Source: Taudactylus pleione
Taxonomy: Eukaryota > Chordata > Amphibia > Anura > Myobatrachidae
Reading direction: 5' to 3'
Length of the DNA stretch: 64,000 nucleotides
NCBI GenBank assembly: GCA_031769625.1
Contig: JAUIMM010000702.1
Location: 682,001-746,000, forward strand
A program made the position numbers and the translations under genes. Within the stretch, counting starts at the first letter, position 1. Every line of letters begins with the position of its first letter. The notes beneath the pieces are model-generated. The model ran no database searches. It had not been told where the DNA came from and saw only the letters and a list, made by a program, of their open reading frames with translations. Below, one piece after another: positions 53,668-64,000 of this stretch.

Positions 53668-54570
53668 GTCTCCCTTGTGATTTCAGGTGATATGAGGTGG
53701 TTGAAATATACTGGAAATTAATATTATTGATGTTAATAAAACAAAAACAGGTCCAAGTTACATGATTTTAGCTGTTTTTATCCATTTTTAAAGAGATCCA
53801 AAATCAAAACCGAACCAAAACACTTGAGGGTGCTTTTGCCAAAATCAAAACATGACGATGATTTAGAACTAAAGCCAAAATACTGGGATCTGTGCACATC
53901 TCTATTACTAAGTAGAAGATAAAACACAACATAACTAAAACACTGTCACTCTTATGCAAAACACATTTGTCTCCCTTGTGATTTCAGGTGATATTGAGGT
54001 GGTTGAAATATACTGGAAATTAATATTATTGATGTTAATAAAACAAAAACAGGTCCAAGTTACATGATTTTAGCTGTTTTTATCCATTTTTAAAGAGATC
54101 CAAAATCAAAACCGAACCAAAACACTTGAGGGTGCTTTTGCCAAAATCAAAACATGACGATGATTTAGAACCAAAGCCAAAATACTGGGATCTGTGCACA
54201 TCTCTATTACTAAGTAGAAGATAAAACACAACATAATTAAAACACTGTCACTCTTATGCAAAACACATTTGTCTCCCTTGTGATTTCAGGTGATGTGAGG
54301 TGGTTGAAATATACTGGAAATTAATATTATTGATGTTAATAAAACAAAAACAGGTCCAAGTTACATGATTTTAGCTGTTTTTATCCATTTTTAAAGAGAT
54401 CCAAAATCAAAACCGAACCAAAACACTTGAGGGTGCTTTTGCCAAAATCAAAACATGACGATGATTTAGAACCAAAGCCATAATACTGGGATCTGTGCAC
54501 ATCTCTATTACTAAGTAGAAGATAAAACACAACATAACTAAAACACTGTCACTCTTATACAAAACACCAC
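53668..54570. repeat. Three-unit tandem array, period 301-302 bp
   Basis: Unit starts (GTCTCCCTTGTGATTTCAGG) are at 53668, 53969 and 54271. Units are nearly identical by eye: GATATGAGG, GATATTGAGG and GATGTGAGG near the start, and single changes such as GAACTAAAG/GAACCAAAG. Each unit carries the hAT right-end series ending GTGCACATCTCTATTA plus about 85 bases of flank. The array is a recent local amplification of a hAT terminus. Confidence 0.95.
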
Positions 54571-54614
54571 TGTCTTATGAGAGAGCTGTAGAGCTAGTCT
54601 AATGTGTGTACACT

Positions 54615-55090
54615 GGGCCTGATTCAGAGCCGCTCGCTCTGACAGAGCGCTCGCTCTGAATCAGGGCCGGGCATTTTTTTTTTGGATCGGCCTCTTAGCC
54701 GCTCACATAGCTGTGGGTGACCACCCACAGCTATTGCGAGCGGCCATGATGATGGTCATCGGGATTGCGACGAGACCCTTGTGGTAGGGTCTCGTGGCTG
54801 TAAGCCCCAGAGAGATTTCGGCCCCACTGACATCACGAGTGATGTCAGTGGGGCCGGCCCCAAACGGCAGGTGTTCTCATGGGAATGCCTCAGTTTGGGC
54901 AGCCACCCCCCCGGCCCACCCACCAAAGGGGGTGAGCTGTCACTCAACATCGACAGCTCGCCCCCTTTGTTGCGAGACCCGGAGCGTTGGATTGCCCGTC
55001 GCTAGCCGGGTCTCGCGTATGCGCATGACGGAGCCACCATCTACCCGGTTGCGAGCGCTCAGTGATTGTGACTGGGTCTGAATCAGGCCC
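54615..55090. mobile_element. Multi-hairpin fold-back element, 476 bp, partly eroded
   Basis: It starts GGGCCTGATTCAGAGCC and ends GGGTCTGAATCAGGCCC. ACT flanks both sides (54612-54614, 55091-55093). Stems shared with the 62256 copy include the left-end hairpin, AGCTGTGGGT/ACCCACAGCT, the 28-base palindrome at 54824-54851 (one central change) and GCGAGACCCGG/CCGGGTCTCGC at 54972-55016. The arm after GCGCATGACGGAG (55021-55034) has lost its partner, and the 62475-type stem is cut to one arm. Confidence 0.88.
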
Positions 55091-55202
55091 ACTTTCACTA
55101 GTTCACTACTCACCTGCAAGCAATCAGCTGTGCCATGCTTCCAGGATGTCAGAGTGCAACCTAATAGCAGAATTATCTGAGCCTGCAATGAATTGTTATG
55201 CT

Positions 55203-55491
55203 GTGTACACACTAGATGATATGTCATCCAATCGGTCGGATCGGATGACATATCATCCACATCAGGAAGTGTGTACCCGCTATGTCGCTGACGATGCGCT
55301 CTACTGCGCAGGTCCAACGGGCGATATTGTCAGCGGGGGCCAAGCTCCTGAATGTGGCATGGCCCCGCTGTTGTGCCGTTGCTCCCGGCATCGGCAAGTG
55401 TGTACGCACTTACTGATGCTGGCACCCCACCGGGTCCTGTCGCTAACGAGGTTGGTACACACTAGAGATCGTCTAGTGTGTACTGGCCTTT
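55203..55491. mobile_element. MITE with GTACACACTAGA ends
   Basis: TGTACACACTAGATGATAT at 55204 pairs with GATCGTCTAGTGTGTACT near 55485. Internal perfect 15-bp stem: GATGATATGTCATCC (55215-55229) with GGATGACATATCATC (55243-55257). A related copy lies at 61106-61367. Confidence 0.75.
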
Positions 55492-55512
55492 AGGCAATGA
55501 AATAAAAAATAA

Positions 55513-55994
55513 GGCCTGATTCAGAGATGTATACAATGCCGTTTTCACAGATGGAGTGATTTTTTGCTACGGTGCATGCATCTGAGTGGCAATGCATATG
55601 TGTCGAGGTACATTACATAGTCTTTATTTGCAGATTGACAGAGGGGAGTGTCGACTAAAAACCCAGACATGTCTCGACTTTTTCGGGGGCATGTCACATT
55701 CTGCATCTGCGATTCCATATGAAGGAAACAGGGCTCCAGCATCTCAGTTCCAGTGGCCATTCTTAGTGACCCCTAGTCTCACTCAAGGATTCAATGTTTG
55801 CATTATCTGCTTCCGATGCTGTGTATGTGTACAAAGTTGCGGAAAGCATTGATGGCTCTGGGGGCATCTCAGTACAAGTCTCCGCAGCTGTTACATTAGC
55901 ATATTTTCACACATCCTCAGCTGCAAAAATTGCACCAAATTGCAGGAACCAACTGTGTGCTCAGAAATGTAAGAAATCCCTGAGGAGAGTCATC
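55513..55994. mobile_element. Left part of a GGCCTGATTCAGAG element, worn
   Basis: GGCCTGATTCAGAGATG at 55513 matches family ends. The interior is of mixed composition with an imperfect pair around GTCGACTAAAAACCCAGACATGTCTCGAC. No right terminus was found. Confidence 0.45.
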
Positions 55995-56515
55995 GGCCCT
56001 TATTCAATTGCAGGCGAAATATCCCGGACTTTTAACCTGCCGGACTTTCTGCCTACATCGCGTGTTTTTGGCGAAAACACTTTCCGCGCGTGTCTACTTT
56101 TCACCCTATTTAATTCCAAAGGACGCGAAAACGTGACCCAGCGAAACTCAAACAGGCGAAAAGTACTGTTAGATTTGGGGAAATCAGCCTGACACCCCCC
56201 AAAAAATGCTCTGACATGGGGGATCACTATGGGTACTAAAGGTATTTGGGGTTTTTAAATGGTCTCAATAGGCACTATTTAGCATCTTTGAGCAAGTGGG
56301 GGTACATGAAAATGGGTGCAAGCATATTTAAAAATGGCTAAAGTCAAACATTAAAAAGCGCCAAACATGCACCTTCAGCAAGCACCTGCAATCAAAAATA
56401 CACCTCCCCCATACTTGCAGACACCCCCAAAGGCTATTTCGCTAGTTTTTGATTTTGTACCCCCACTTTGATTTTTTTCACCCACTTTTTCAAAGTGCTT
56501 TTTTTGCACCCCAAA
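55995..56515. mobile_element. Left part of a GGCCCTTATTCAATTG element
   Basis: It opens GGCCCTTATTCAATTGC and continues with CGAAAATATC- and GCGAAAACACTTTCCGCG-type text, then ACACCCCCAAAGGC. It meets hAT coding sequence near 56516 without a right terminus, so a deletion or insertion removed the rest. No gene. Confidence 0.5.
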
Positions 56516-59500
56516 ACCACAATTCTGATATTTGTGTAGTTGATGCTAATAAGGATGTTGATGATGAAGATGTTGTTGATGAGGATGTTGTTTGTGTAAA
56601 TCAGGCACCAGTGGAAACGGTTGTTGCCCATGATAAGGAAAAGCCCATTATCATGTCTGGGCATAAGACAAAAAAATCCACTTCTTATGTGTGGAATCAT
56701 TTCTACACAAATCTGGACAACAATTGTCAAGCCATCTGTACCCATTGTAAAGGCAGAATAAGTAGAGACCTTAACCATCTAGGAGCCTCCTCCCTGTTAT
56801 GTCATCTGCAGCGCATCAATCAAAAGTGTTTGCAAAATTCAGAAACATTGGCTAAAATAGTAACAACAAGCAGTCCAGCTTCAGCTAGCTCCCTTCTCTC
56901 TGCTACATCCAAGCACCTGGCATCTTCACCACCAACACCTTCATCAACAATATCCTCATTCATGAGATGAAGTAGTCCTGCATCCAATTTGATAAGGCTA
57001 ACTCAGTCCTCTCCTATCCAGGAATGCACAGCGGATCACTGACACCATAACATCTATGCTGGTATTAGATGTGCGTCTGATATCCGCCATTAGTGCAGTG
57101 GGTTTTTAGACAGTTAATTGAGGTCCTCTGTCCCTGCTACCAAATCCCATCTAGGTTCCACTTCACTAGAAAAACAATTCCCAGCCGATACAGGAACATT
57201 ACAAAAAACTTAATTAGTGTCCTCCAAAATGTTCCTGTACCCACTGTCCACTTAACCACAGATATGTGGACTAGTGGAATAGGGCAAATGCAAGATTACA
57301 TGACTGCAACAACCCACTGGATGGGTGTATTGCCTTCAGCGGCACCAACAGCAGCAGCATCTAAGAATAAGCAGCTTATTCAGAGGGAGGCTACTCTGTG
57401 TACAAACAGTTTCACTAAGAGGCATACTGTTGACAACCTCGTAGATAAACTCAGGGAAGTCACTGCAAAATTTCTTACCCCGCTTGGACTCTCCTCGGGA
57501 TTTGTGATTTCTGACAACGCCACCAATAGTGTGAGAGCATTACAACTGGGTGAATTCCAACACATCCCATGTTTTGCTCACACTATTAACTTGGTGGTGC
57601 AAATTTTTTTTAAAAAAGACAGGACCGTGCAGGAGATGCTCTCAGTGGCCAGCAAAATATCTGGGCATTTTCACATTTCAGCAGCTGCATGTAGAAGATT
57701 GCAGTATCTGCACAAAATGTTGAATTTGCCCTGTCACCAGCTGAAGTAAGAGATAGTTATGAGGTGGAACTCCACCCTTTATATGCTTGAGCAGATGGAG
57801 GAACAACAAAAAGCCATCCAAAGCTACACTACGAAGTATGACATAGGAAGATAAGGGGGACTGTACCTTACTCAAGTTCAGTGGAAAATACTTTCCGTGT
57901 TGTGCAGAGTGCTGAAACCCTTCAAAGTAGTCACCTGTGAAGTGAGTTCAGACACTGCCAGCTTGAGTCAGGTAATTCCCCTCATTAGACTATTGGAAAA
58001 GCAGCTTGAGAAACTGAATGAGGAGCTTAAACAAAATGATTCTGCTAAGCATGTCAGACTTGTAGATCAAGTCCTTTATTCACTTTACCAGGATCAAAGG
58101 GTTGTCAGGATCTTCCAATCAGAGCAATACATTTAGGCAACTGTGCTCGATCTTAGGTTTAAGTCATACATTGTGTCTTTCTTCCCAATGGACACAGATC
58201 TGAAGAGAGCTGTTGGTAAGCAAATTTTCAGCTCAAGCGGCACGTGATGCAACAATGAATCCTCCAGAAAGTGCAGCTGGCAGAAAAAAACTAAACTTTC
58301 CCCAAAAAAGATCCACTGGTGATGCAGATGAGTCAACACAACCAAGTTTTGACATCTGGTTGGGTCTAAAAGAATTGGCTACAATTAATGAAACCTCTAC
58401 TATGACTCCATCTAATAAGGCCTCCATTCAAAGATGGTTGAGGACTATTTTAATGATAGCATCCAAATAGGTATGTCAGACAGTCTGTTTCACTACTGGC
58501 ACTACTGCCCTTGCACTACTGCCCTTGCAAAAACTGGCTGTGCTTTACTTGAACTGCCACTCTCCAGTGTGTACTCAGAAAGAGTTTTCAGCACAGTCGG
58601 GACCTTGTCAGCGATCGGTGTAGGAGGCTACTTCCTCATAATGTGGAAAAGATGATGTTCATCAAAATGAACTACAAATTTAATGAGGAAGACCTTTACC
58701 GCTAATTACATCCCAAAATTACAGAGTCTGTAAGAGTCTCAGGCTGTAATGGTGGATTCCAGCGGGGACAAACTAATATTGTCTGAAGATGATGTACACA
58801 CTGATGAGGGTGAGGAATTGGATGATGATGGGAACAACATCTTGCCTCTGTAAAGCCAGTTTGTGCACAAAGAGATCATTGCCAGCAATGTCAGATGCCC
58901 GTTGGTAGCTTGTTTTGTGGGGGCCTAAAAAAACAATCAGTCCAGCCACAATTGGCAGTCCCTGTCACTGAAGTAATTGGTTTGTTAAACTGTGTATGTC
59001 CTATATACAACATAAGGGTGGGTGGAAAGTCCAAAGGACAGTTCCATCTTGCACCTCTTTTCTTTGCATTATGTGCTGTTTGGGGCATTGCTGCCTGAAA
59101 TTTTAAATTTTATAGTTGATGAAACGGCCATCCTGTCTGCCTCTGCTGTGTTGCAAAAGTTTAATAGATGTCCTCTATTTTTTTTAAACTGCCGTGCCTT
59201 TGTGCCGCTGCCTAATGCTTACTTTTTTTTATAGTTTCATACTGTATTTATTTCAACTAAAATTACAAATAGGTATACTGTACTTTGCAAGATACTCTTA
59301 TACCATTTTTCAACATTGATTTGTAGATACCAACCTGGTGGGTTTTGTTTTCCTTGACCATAACAGCCATATTTGGTCAGATGCAACTCAAACACCAAAT
59401 GGAAAGGCTATTTTGTGATGATATCTGGAGATGTTCTATCTCCTCCCCTCCCAGCCTTCTCATCCATAATCCCAGAAGCACAATGATAACAGATGTTTAG

Positions 59501-60195
59501 TACCAGACTTTAAAAATCCCTCTGCCCCTTTCCTATTCAGAGCTTCCTTTTTGTGTGCTGCCACAGACAGCATCTCCTGCATGCCACTTTCATTGTTTTA
59601 AAAAAATACTGGACCACCACAAGAGCTCAACTGGGGCAGGACTGATGTGAATGAGCAAAATATTCTTTGAAAATTACTCCCCACCTCCCTCCCTCATAAA
59701 TTTGCTTTGGAATCAAAACTTAAATTAAATTTAATATGAATCAACCCTTCCTTTCCCTGCCTTCAACTACTGTACATACATACTCCATCTCCCCCAGGCC
59801 TCTTGATTAATGAAAACATGTTTCCTTATGTGCCATGTTTGAAGTCTAACTGCCACGTGTTTTTGCCACCCACTGCTACCACTTAGTTTAGTCAGCCAAC
59901 TAGCTTGGTGCAAATTATGGGTATAAACTGGATGAAAACAATATTGTGAGCTGTGAGGTGGTCAAAATTGACTGGAAATGAGTGGAAATTAATATTATTG
60001 AGGTTAATAATACTGTAGGAACAAAACAGGCTCAAATTATGTTATTTTAGCTGTTTTTATGATTTTTTTAGAAGCAATTACAGATCCAAAACCAAAATAC
60101 GCAAGGGCGGTTTTGCCAAAACCAAATTCAGATCCACAACACGAAGGAGATACAGATCCAAAACCAAAACCAAAACACGGTGGAGCACATCCCTA
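56516..60195 (+). mobile_element. hAT transposon (BED finger type), plus strand, 5'-truncated
   Basis: Same family as 47144-52031. The transposase remnant covers 56520-58850. The right end is GGAGCACATCCCTA at 60182-60195, preceded by GATCCAAAACCAAAACC-rich DNA and by CTAGCTTGGTGC...CAATATTGTGAGCTG blocks. The left terminus is missing; unrelated element sequence joins at about 56515. Confidence 0.82.
56520..58850 (+). pseudogene. hAT transposase, plus-strand copy, fragmented
   Basis: Frame 56449-56970 includes STSYVWNHFYTNLDNNCQ and AICTHCKGRISR, a BED finger whose final histidine is lost (HLQRIN). Frame 57093-57749 has TVHLTTDMWTS with the first catalytic aspartate, GFVISDNATNSVRAL with the second, and HIPCFAHTINLVV. 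WNSTLYMLEQM follows at about 57766. Frame 57897-58136 has LKPFKVVTCEVSS; after a stop comes ATVLDLRFKS, where the LDPRFK proline is leucine. Frame 58434-58655 has SSVYSERVFSTVG, the dimerisation motif. Multiple stops and shifts; the enzyme would cut and join hAT ends but this copy is inactive. Confidence 0.9.
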
Positions 60196-61105
60196 ATTAT
60201 CTTTGCTCTGTTTTGCCAATATTTTCAGTAAAGTATATGAGTATAAGTATAAGAACACAACTGTCTTGTCTGGGCCTCAGTCCAACATAAAGGCTGAATT
60301 ACAGTCTGACTGAAGGGGAATTTAGGTGTGTGTTTCCATACAACATTCAAGATAGAGGAAAACAGTTCTGCCATGGTGGCCAGAGAATGGTACACTGTAA
60401 TAGGGATAAAGTCTGGTGAAAGATTACTTATTCTATGTATTGTCAGTTCCTGAATTAATGAAGTACTAGCTTAGTATCAAAATATAGCTCAGCAAAACAC
60501 TCTCATTCACCTGACACTGTTTTTAGTTTAAAGCAACTGGTGAGTATGGTGAAGAATGGAATGCTACTGTTCAAGTGCAGGCTGGTCAGTGGAACAAGGG
60601 AGACATTCACCCCTAGGCTAGTCCTATTTAAACCTTATTGCAATGCCTACCATTGTACCCAGCCATATATATCTGTTATTCTGTGGCAGCTAGTGATAGC
60701 ATATTTGATAGTGCCATGTCAACTTAGACGGAGGTGTATTAATTATGTTGGAATGCTTTTAGGAAGCTGTGTGGGAGCAAAATGTGTTAGACTCTAGTGT
60801 GTGTCATAAAGATGCAACCACATAGACAACCCTCTGTAAATGTATGGATTTTGGAGGACAATGCATTCCAAAAACAGAGTGCAAATATTATGCATTGCAT
60901 TTAAAAACGCTAGTTACTGTAATATGGTGACACAAGAAATAGTAGCTCCTAGCATCAGATTGATTAACATGTGTTTTGTTAGCACTACAATTAAAAAAGT
61001 TAGTAAAACACATGTAAAAAAAAATTACCAGTAGGTACAAAGCCTTAATCTGAGGCGGGATGTCTAAGTGCCTGTATGTCTGAGCTTCTGGAACTGATTC
61101 TAAGG
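60196..61105. other. AT-rich intergenic DNA
   Basis: No supported feature on either strand. Confidence 0.4.
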
Positions 61106-61367
61106 TGGGTACACACTAGATGATATTTCGCCCCTTTCCAGCGGACAGGCCCAACATATCGGCAAGTGTGTACCCACTATGAGCGACCATGCACGCTCCT
61201 GCGGGGTCATTCATTGCATCAAACAGATCGAGCCTACAAGCTGCTCAATCTATCAATTTGATGAGAGACCCCATACTTATTAATGCGGCTGGTGAACCAG
61301 ATATGTCGTTCATCACATCATACGTCGGCGGGCTACACATATCGTGTAGCGTGTACCTGGCATTAGT
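61106..61367. mobile_element. MITE with GTACACACTAGATGATAT end, second copy
   Basis: GGGTACACACTAGATGATAT and GGCAAGTGTGTACCCACTATG match the element at 55203 in order. The right end reads CTACACATATCGTGTAGCGTGTACC. More diverged than the first copy. Confidence 0.65.
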
Positions 61368-61449
61368 CAAACACATCCACAGTCACTTTTCTGTCTGGCC
61401 ACAGATGTCTATTTACTACACTAAACTAAATCAAACCAAACCCATGCTG

Positions 61450-61912
61450 TAAGTCTCCGGCCGAGCTACTGTGAGCTCATTGGCTGCCGGGTGGACGAGC
61501 CACAAATGTAAACGAAGCCGCGCGCGACCGAATTTGGGGGCATGGTCTAATTACCATAAGCCATGCCTCTACATGACGTTATTTGGAGGCATGTCGGCAT
61601 GGCATGTCTCCAAATAACGTCAGGCTGAGGGTAAAGCCCAGCACTCCGTCACTGGCTGGGCTTCCCCCAGCCCTATCCCATCAGTGAATGGATGCCGCGT
61701 GGCATCCATTCACACTCCGGGGGTCCAGCACCGCCACACAGCTGCGGCGGTGGGGGTCCCCAGCTTCCCGATTCAACCACCCGCGGGCCACTTCGGGCCG
61801 CGGGTGGAACAGCGGGACAGCACTGTCCCGCTGAAATCGGGATGCTGAGCAGGAAAGTGCCCTCTATGGGTGGCGCCCCTGTGCGACCGCACTGTTTGGA
61901 CACCCCTAGAGA
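61450..61912. mobile_element. Hairpin-rich GC element ending TTTGGACACCCCTAG
   Basis: Perfect stems in a row: TGACGTTATTTGGAG (61574-61588) with 61608-61622, TGAATGGATGCC (61685-61696) with 61701-61712, CCACCCGCGG near 61777 with 61798-61807, and CAGCGGGACAG (61810-61820) with 61823-61833. The right end resembles hAT termini (compare CAGGGGTGTTCAAATGC at 45865). The left edge is unclear. A 168-codon minus frame across it is not a gene. Confidence 0.65.
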
Positions 61913-62255
61913 CGGGCCTGTGCAGCATGCTGTAGCAGAGCAGCCGGAGACATAGGGACTAAAAACCGGAACCACCATTGTGCAAAATAGTAAGAGCTGT
62001 GACATGTAGCAATCGTGACAAAACACTAATGGGTGAAATAACAGAAATACAGCAGCATTAAATAAAATCATGGTTGATCCCAACCTGACAAGGTGTGATA
62101 CTGTGGTAAAAAACTGTCTGATGGATTGGAAACACGGCAGTTTCCCATAGAGATATAAGATAAGCAACAACAGAGACACACGGTGGTGTCTAGGATATAA
62201 ACTAGGTATACATAGCCAGTATTACACAATAGAATCAGTGACAGATAAAGACAAT
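61913..62255. other. Short intergenic segment
   Basis: No supported feature. Confidence 0.4.
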
Positions 62256-62803
62256 GGCCCTCATTCAGAGCCGTACGCTCTGAGCAGAGCGCACGCTCTG
62301 AATGAGGGCCGCCCTCCATAAAAATGGAGCGTCCTCCGGGACGCTCGTATAGCTGTGGGTCACCACCCACAGCCTATACGAGCGTGCAGTTTGATGGCCG
62401 CGATGGTCGTGACCATCGCGACCATCGAAACTGCGAGCCGGAGCCTGCGGTTGAGGTTTTCAACCGCAAGCCCCGGAGTGATTTTGGCTCTATCAGAGCC
62501 AAAATCACTCCCACTGACATCACTAGTGATGTCAGTGGGCCGGCTTCTGACGGGAGGCGTTCCCGTGGGAACGCCCCGTCAGGGAGGCACGCCCCCGGCA
62601 CGCCCACCAAAGGGGGCGTACTGTCAATCAACATCGACAGCACGCCCCCTTTGATCAGACACAACGAGCGAAGGACTTTCCTTCGCTCGTCGCGTCTGGC
62701 GCATGCGCACGACGGAGCTCCCTCCGTCGTGCGCATGCTCAGTGCAGGACATCGACCCACTTGCAAGCGGACAGCCGCTCGCGAGTGGGTCTGAATCAGG
62801 CCC
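62256..62803. mobile_element. Multi-hairpin fold-back element, 548 bp, best-preserved copy
   Basis: Ends GGCCCTCATTCAGAG and GTCTGAATCAGGCCC. AAT flanks both sides (62253-62255, 62804-62806). About twelve consecutive stems cover most of it: 62256-62310 (15-bp arms), 62342-62384, 62393-62426, 62443-62470, 62475-62511 (perfect 16), 62511-62538 (perfect 28-base palindrome), 62547-62582, 62608-62653, 62657-62698, 62701-62738 (perfect 17) and 62754-62791. GC- and CpG-rich. Open frames up to 163 codons in it are artefacts of low stop density. Probable PIF/Harbinger-type non-autonomous element by its 3-bp duplication; class not proven. Confidence 0.92.
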
Positions 62804-64000
62804 AATGACGTCTGAAAGAGACATATAATTGCAGAAATGATAGAGAATATCATGTTCGGACACAAACTGTGCGTCTCAACTCAGACATCCAGCAAAGTCT
62901 AATAAAATAGTTTGTGACATCCCAAGTACAACAGGATCAGAGGACACACGGCATTCTCCCCACATAGCTATTCAAGAGACAACAGAGCCATTATGTGACA
63001 CAGGATATTAATATGTCAATGGATTATTTTCATTTTCTTTTTACTCTTAAATTGTATTTTTATATTTATTGTATTAAGGGTGCTACTATTTCCTGCATTG
63101 ATGATACTTTTATTGTTATTACTGTGTAATAAAACAAAATATTCATAAATTGCTCACCAGAGATTTGCCATTTTTGTGAAACGATAAATAGATTTGCAAC
63201 CTGAATCATTGGAGTTTTGTTCTTGCCTGTTAGCATGATTCACATGCAGAATACTGGTTATGCCATTTGGTGTGGCAGGTGCTCTTAAAATTTTGTCAAT
63301 GCATAGAAACTTTAAGATGTATTAGTCATATAAATAATTAACCTATATTATTGTACTGTTGTTTAAGCTACTCCTTTAAACAACAGTACAATCATTTTAT
63401 AATGTCGCATTCTGTACTTATATAAATATTTTCTTTATTGTTAAGTATAACCATATTAACATGGAAAGCAAAATGAGACAGTAAACAATTCATTTTAAAT
63501 ACCAGACAAATGCAAATATTTCTGACTAATTCACACATCACCATATTGTCAGTCATATGGCGTTTAGTGTCGCAAATGCAAAAAAATGTAAGCCATTATG
63601 CAAAAATCAGCTTATTAAAAGACAACACAGCTAACAAAAATGCATATACTAAATAACCTTATTTGGAAGGAAACAAGATGAGTTTATGTACAATACATTT
63701 TAACATTGGAAACTCATTTGCAGAAACAATTTGTAGATTAAGTTACCATTTGTAAATGTTAATCATACATGTTTACAATCACTTAAATGTTAACTTAGTA
63801 AATGAGGTTTAATGCATACAAACAAAAATATAGATCCACTGTGTGAATTTATAAGAGATTTCATGTAAAAGAAAAGTTAATATGTGTTGGGACATTTTTA
63901 TTATATTTAAATTTAAAGTGTCAAAAAATGTTTGCATTGCCGTATATGAATTAATATACATAGTAACAGTGTATCTTGACATATCACATGTACAACACAG
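62804..64000. other. AT-rich intergenic DNA
   Basis: No gene. The one clear structure is a perfect 17-bp stem at 63350-63366 and 63376-63392 (ATTGTACTGTTGTTTAA) with a 9-base loop. Confidence 0.45.

Noticed and set aside
62374..62865. A 163-codon minus-strand open frame, and similar long frames at 62324-62794
   Set aside because: The frames lie inside the hairpin-chain element. Open frames occur on both strands because the DNA is GC-rich and palindromic. No protein motif.

Overview
The window looks like intergenic DNA from a large vertebrate genome, most probably a frog. This is an inference from the mix of elements: CR1, a Penelope-like element, Ty3/gypsy, Tc1, mariner, many hAT copies, and GC-rich fold-back elements in AT-rich DNA. 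I found no host gene, exon set, tRNA, rRNA or CRISPR array. Every protein-like stretch I recognise belongs to a decayed transposable element.

Layout. 0-10 kb: the end of a GGGCTCTATTTA fold-back element, a Penelope-like element on the minus strand (4.7-6.9 kb) and a small hAT-type fold-back. 10-19 kb: a 1.3 kb LTR-like unit with a 67-bp minisatellite, a three-level nest of insertions (12.8-14.5 kb), a GC-rich minisatellite cut by several insertions (14.5-17.1 kb), and a mariner copy split by a telomere-motif element. 19-29 kb: mostly plain AT-rich DNA with a gypsy fragment, an L1-like 3' end, another telomere-motif element and a hAT MITE with perfect 8-bp duplications. 29-33.5 kb: a CR1 LINE on the minus strand, split by a 941-bp fold-back and itself inside a hAT remnant. 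34-44 kb: MITEs, a Tc1 copy, minisatellites and another telomere-motif element. 44-64 kb: two hAT transposase pseudogenes in divergent orientation (48.6-51.0 kb minus, 56.5-58.9 kb plus), a three-unit 301-bp tandem array, and several GC-rich fold-back elements.

The two signals most worth follow-up are structural. (1) A family with GGGCCTGATTCAGA-type ends and 3-bp target duplications. Its larger members (14979-15530, 62256-62803, part of 54615-55090) are almost entirely tiled with consecutive hairpins. Several stems differ in sequence between copies yet still pair. (2) A family of about 0.5 kb elements with 8-bp target duplications whose cores are degenerate CCCTAA/TTAGGG-like DNA. Five copies lie here in both orientations.

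All positions and matches were read by eye. Element boundaries without a stated target duplication are approximate. Names such as Harbinger-like rest on target-site length and end sequence, not on a transposase.
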